DNA from: Actinotignum sanguinis
GTDB lineage: Bacteria > Actinomycetota > Actinomycetes > Actinomycetales > Actinomycetaceae
Assembly: GCF_003957255.1 (NCBI RefSeq)
Contig: NZ_QDIE01000011.1
Coordinates: 1-56,861 of the forward strand
Reading direction: 5' to 3'
Length of the DNA: 56,861 bases
Shown: piece after piece, positions 54,226 to 56,861 of the stretch
How the letters are laid out: each line of letters opens with the position of its first letter
Numbering within the stretch: position 1 is the first letter of the stretch
The notes under the pieces: generated by a model
What the model saw: the letters and a program-made list of their open reading frames with translations, nothing else
Database searches by the model: none
Told to the model about the DNA's origin: nothing
Translations under genes and position numbers: made by a program

Positions 54226-56397
54226 TTATGCTTTCTTGCGGCGGGTGGCCACGAGGGCGGCACCGGCCAGCAGAAGTGCGCTACCGAGGGTGAAGGGCAG
54301 GGCAGCTTCGCTACCGGTATGGGCGAGGGAACGGCCGGGCTTCGTGACCTTGGCTGGCTGCTTAGTCACCTTGCCAGGCTTCTTGACTTCCCCGGCCTGG
54401 CCGGGTTCGCCGGTCTTGGCGGGATCGGTCACCGTGCCGGGCTGACCCGGGGTGCCAGGCTGGGCTGCCTTGGCCTTGACCGTGAGGGTCGCGGTCTTGA
54501 TAACCTTCGCGCCCTTGTCATTGGTTACGGTGAAGCTCAGGGTGTACGTACCCGGCTTGTTAGCGTCGTACACATTGCCAGGGTTGGCAACGACCTCGCC
54601 ACTGGCGGAAACAACCATGTCCTTCGGGTCGAAGGGATCACCCACGATGATCTTCACGTCCTTCAACTCCAAAGTCGGAGCCGGAACCAGCTTAACGAGC
54701 GGCTGCTTAACCGTGAGGGTCGCCGTCTTCGTCGTCGTAATACCCTGCTCATTCGTCACCGAGAAAGTGAGCGTGTACGTACCCGGAGTATTCGGGTCAT
54801 ACACGTTATCCGGGCTGGGCACCACGGTCCCGTTCGAAGAAACAATCATGTCCTTCGGATCGAACGGATCGCCGGCCTTGATCTCCACGTTCTTCACCAC
54901 GAGCTGCGGGGCCGGAATAATCGCGGTCCACCGCTGCACGACCGTGAGCGTCGCGGTCTTCGTCACCTTCGCACCCTGCTCATTGGTCACCGTGAAGCTC
55001 AAGGGGTACTTACCCGGCTTGTTCACGTCATACACGTTATCCGGGCTGGGCACGGCCTCACCACCGGTAGCGGAGACAACCATGTCCTGCGGGGTGAAGG
55101 GGTCACCCACGATAATCTTCACGTCCTTCAGCTCCAAAGTCGGAGCCGGAACCAGCTCAACGAGCGGCTGCTTAACCGTGAGGGTTGCCGTCTTGGTGAC
55201 CTTCGCGCCCTGTTCGTTGGTGACCGTGAAGGTCAGGGTGTAGGTGCCCGGAGTATTCGGATCGTACACGTTATCCGGGCTGGGCACGGCCTCACCACCG
55301 GTAGCGGAGACAACCATGTCCTTCGGATCGAACGGATCGCCGGCCTTGATCTCCACGTTCTTCAGCTCCAGCGTGGGAGCCGGAACGAGCGGGGTCCAGC
55401 GCTTCTTGACGATGAGGTTGGCGGTCTTCGTGACCGTGCCGCCGTGCTCATCGGTCGCGGTGAATTCGATCGGGTAGGTGCCGTAGGTGGTGGCGTCATA
55501 ATTGCCCGTGTGGGTCACCGAGCCGCCCGACGCCGGATCGGTAAGGTCACGGTTCTTGTAGTCCTTCGCGGACACAATCATGCTTTGCGGATCGAAGGCA
55601 TCATTTTCCCAGATCTCGATGTTCTTCACCTCGAGCGTGGGCAGCTTCGCCCACTCTGCGGTCAGGCGGACGACGCCGCCGCGACGTTTCCCGACGACCT
55701 GATTGCCGTCGATTTCATCGAACTGGTAGGGGTTCTCCGCCGTGAAATACTTCGTTTCACTACCCGTGGCACGATCACCGATAAGGTCACTTTCCCCGGA
55801 CCACCCGATAAAGGTGTAGCCCTCACGCGTGGGATCGGCTGGCTTTTGCACGGTACTGTGCGGGGTAATGAACATTTGGTGATAGTATCCGGGGCGCTGC
55901 GCCAGATGGTCAGTCGGAATCTCACCCGACCAGGTACCGCCATTGAGGTAGTACGTAGCGTAATTGAAGAACGTGGTGTTGGTCCCCAGGTAGATCCGCC
56001 CCTTCGGGGTGTAGTCCTTCAACGTATACGTAACAACGGCATCCTTACCGATGCCGGCCACGCTTTCCGTCAAGTCCGAGCCGAGCTCGAAGGCGCCGCT
56101 GGTGCCGGTGAGGACACGGGTCGGCTTCATGACGATTTCACCGCTGAGCTTCCAGCCCGCGGGGTACGTGGTGGAACGGTAGCTACGTGCCGGATCGGTC
56201 GGGAAAACGACCTTTTCGGCGGGGTTCTCCGGATTGTATGCAGCGATGTCAAACTTCTGCACGCTATCCCAGGAAATATTGTAACTAAATTCGTACGTTG
56301 CCCGTGGCGCTGCCTCGGCACGTAACGGATGCCCCGCGACCACCATTGCCACGGCGGCGATGATCGCGAGGAACCGTGATACGGTTCGCGTGAGCAT
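54226..56397 (-). CDS. Sortase-anchored surface protein with InlB-type and tandem Ig-like repeats
   Basis: 723 residues. Signal peptide (FLAIIAAVAMVVAGHPLRAEAA). After about 160 unassigned residues comes a Listeria-Bacteroides (InlB B-type) repeat, DPTREGYTFIGWSGESD...VRLTAEWAKLP. Then five Ig-like units of about 80 residues, four nearly identical, each with A(P)TLEVKN/ELKDVKI, GDPFDPKDMVVS, NVYDPNTPGTYTLTFTVTNEQG and KTATLTVKQ. A Lys/Pro/Gly linker leads to LAHTG (691-695), a hydrophobic helix and RRKKA. LAHTG is a variant LPxTG signal. Probable adhesin; the DNA repeats invite copy-number change. Confidence 0.85.
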   Translation of the reverse strand: MLTRTVSRFLAIIAAVAMVVAGHPLRAEAAPRATYEFSYNISWDSVQKFDIAAYNPENPAEKVVFPTDPARSYRSTTYPAGWKLSGEIVMKPTRVLTGTSGAFELGSDLTESVAGIGKDAVVTYTLKDYTPKGRIYLGTNTTFFNYATYYLNGGTWSGEIPTDHLAQRPGYYHQMFITPHSTVQKPADPTREGYTFIGWSGESDLIGDRATGSETKYFTAENPYQFDEIDGNQVVGKRRGGVVRLTAEWAKLPTLEVKNIEIWENDAFDPQSMIVSAKDYKNRDLTDPASGGSVTHTGNYDATTYGTYPIEFTATDEHGGTVTKTANLIVKKRWTPLVPAPTLELKNVEIKAGDPFDPKDMVVSATGGEAVPSPDNVYDPNTPGTYTLTFTVTNEQGAKVTKTATLTVKQPLVELVPAPTLELKDVKIIVGDPFTPQDMVVSATGGEAVPSPDNVYDVNKPGKYPLSFTVTNEQGAKVTKTATLTVVQRWTAIIPAPQLVVKNVEIKAGDPFDPKDMIVSSNGTVVPSPDNVYDPNTPGTYTLTFSVTNEQGITTTKTATLTVKQPLVKLVPAPTLELKDVKIIVGDPFDPKDMVVSASGEVVANPGNVYDANKPGTYTLSFTVTNDKGAKVIKTATLTVKAKAAQPGTPGQPGTVTDPAKTGEPGQAGEVKKPGKVTKQPAKVTKPGRSLAHTGSEAALPFTLGSALLLAGAALVATRRKKA

Positions 56398-56578
56398 TTT
56401 ATCAATCCTTATCTAGGTAGACGAGATACCTAAACTAAGTGTCCTATAGGGTAAATAGACAGAAATGGTTGCTAATACCCAGACTTTCCCTCGCTATACC
56501 AACACAAAGTCCGGGTCGTTGAGCTTTCCGGCCTCAATAGCCTTGCATACTTGACAAACACCGGGATATCCACATGGA

Positions 56579-56861
56579 GTGAAAACCCTGTCCCGACATG
56601 CCCGACGCTGCCCCGTATGCTCTACCCCAATGAAGAAAAACGGCCACCACCCAAACGGCCGTCAGCGTTGGTATTGCAAGGAATGCCACTACAGTTTCAC
56701 CGCGCTAGACGACCGACAAAAACACGCTAAAGAATTCGCTGAATTCCTCACCTACCTCACCACAACCACACCCCGACGCCTCAGCGCCCGCGACACCCGA
56801 ACCTGGGACCGGGCCCATGCCTGGTGTTGGCACACCCGCCCCATCTGGACGCCTACCGGGC
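56579..56861 (+). mobile_element. IS1249-like transposase, 5' part, cut by the contig end
   Basis: From GTG 56579 the frame runs to the end of the window without a stop. It opens with a zinc ribbon (RRCPVCSTP... then WYCKECHYSF), the four-cysteine N terminus seen in IS1249/IS256-related transposases, followed by AKEFAEFLTYL and AHAWCWHTRPIW, where relatives have a conserved Trp-Cys-Trp. The catalytic part lies beyond the window. No terminal inverted repeat is identified confidently in 56398-56578. Contigs often break in multi-copy IS elements. Confidence 0.7.

Overview
The window is a high-GC Gram-positive (actinobacterial) chromosome segment. Evidence: GC-rich codons, DUF3073 and DUF3618 proteins, a PF17844-type SCP protein, a CtpE-like P-type ATPase, sortase-anchored surface proteins, GTG starts and several apparently leaderless genes. 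The mix fits an Actinomycetaceae-type host-associated organism (Actinobaculum/Actinotignum/Trueperella range), but genus is inference. The left end holds an ABC ATPase without a recognisable Walker A; the right end stops inside an IS1249-like transposase, so this is probably a whole contig ended by a repeat.

Layout. 1-2782: FtsX-type ABC exporter. 2783-7262: PfkB sugar kinase, glutamate/Na+ symporter, a holin-like/DUF3618 envelope pair, DUF3073. 7263-8209: intergenic region filled by a composite repeat (copy A). 8210-12782 (minus): SCP protein, NADP-type glutamate dehydrogenase, purC, purA. 13016-15379: glycogen phosphorylase, then repeat copy B. 16089-22347 (minus): carbohydrate ABC transporter (binding protein, two permeases), YesL-like protein and a GH13 alpha-glucosidase, an oligo-alpha-glucoside uptake and hydrolysis locus. 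22442-24100: two TPR proteins. 24359-28891: a 1510-residue LPRTG adhesin, then repeat copy C. 30047-35649: class II aldolase, sirtuin and small membrane or secreted proteins. 35828-41700: complete type I restriction-modification operon hsdM-hsdS-hsdR, visibly more AT-rich than its surroundings. 41880-48425: accessory block with a decayed antitoxin fragment, two paralogous lipoproteins at its borders, a RelB/DinJ-YafQ toxin-antitoxin pair, an ABC-F protein with a ribosome-site-masking leader, and an AlbA_2 regulator. 48573-56397: CtpE-like ATPase, a secreted-domain protein, a zinc-type CDF exporter and a sortase-anchored protein with tandem Ig-like repeats.

Most unusual feature: a dispersed composite non-coding element. 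It is built from two kinds of phased array with the same geometry: an inverted 11-mer, exactly 36 bp, then direct units of 30 bp (one of 31) that each open with the same 11-mer. The 11-mers are GTTGCTTTCTG-like (type I) and GTACCACTTTG-like (type II). Type I occurs in copies A and C, type II in A, B and C; a hairpin module follows in A, B and C and occurs alone at D (47522-47584). The hairpin stem shows compensatory changes between copies. I do not recognise it as a described element.
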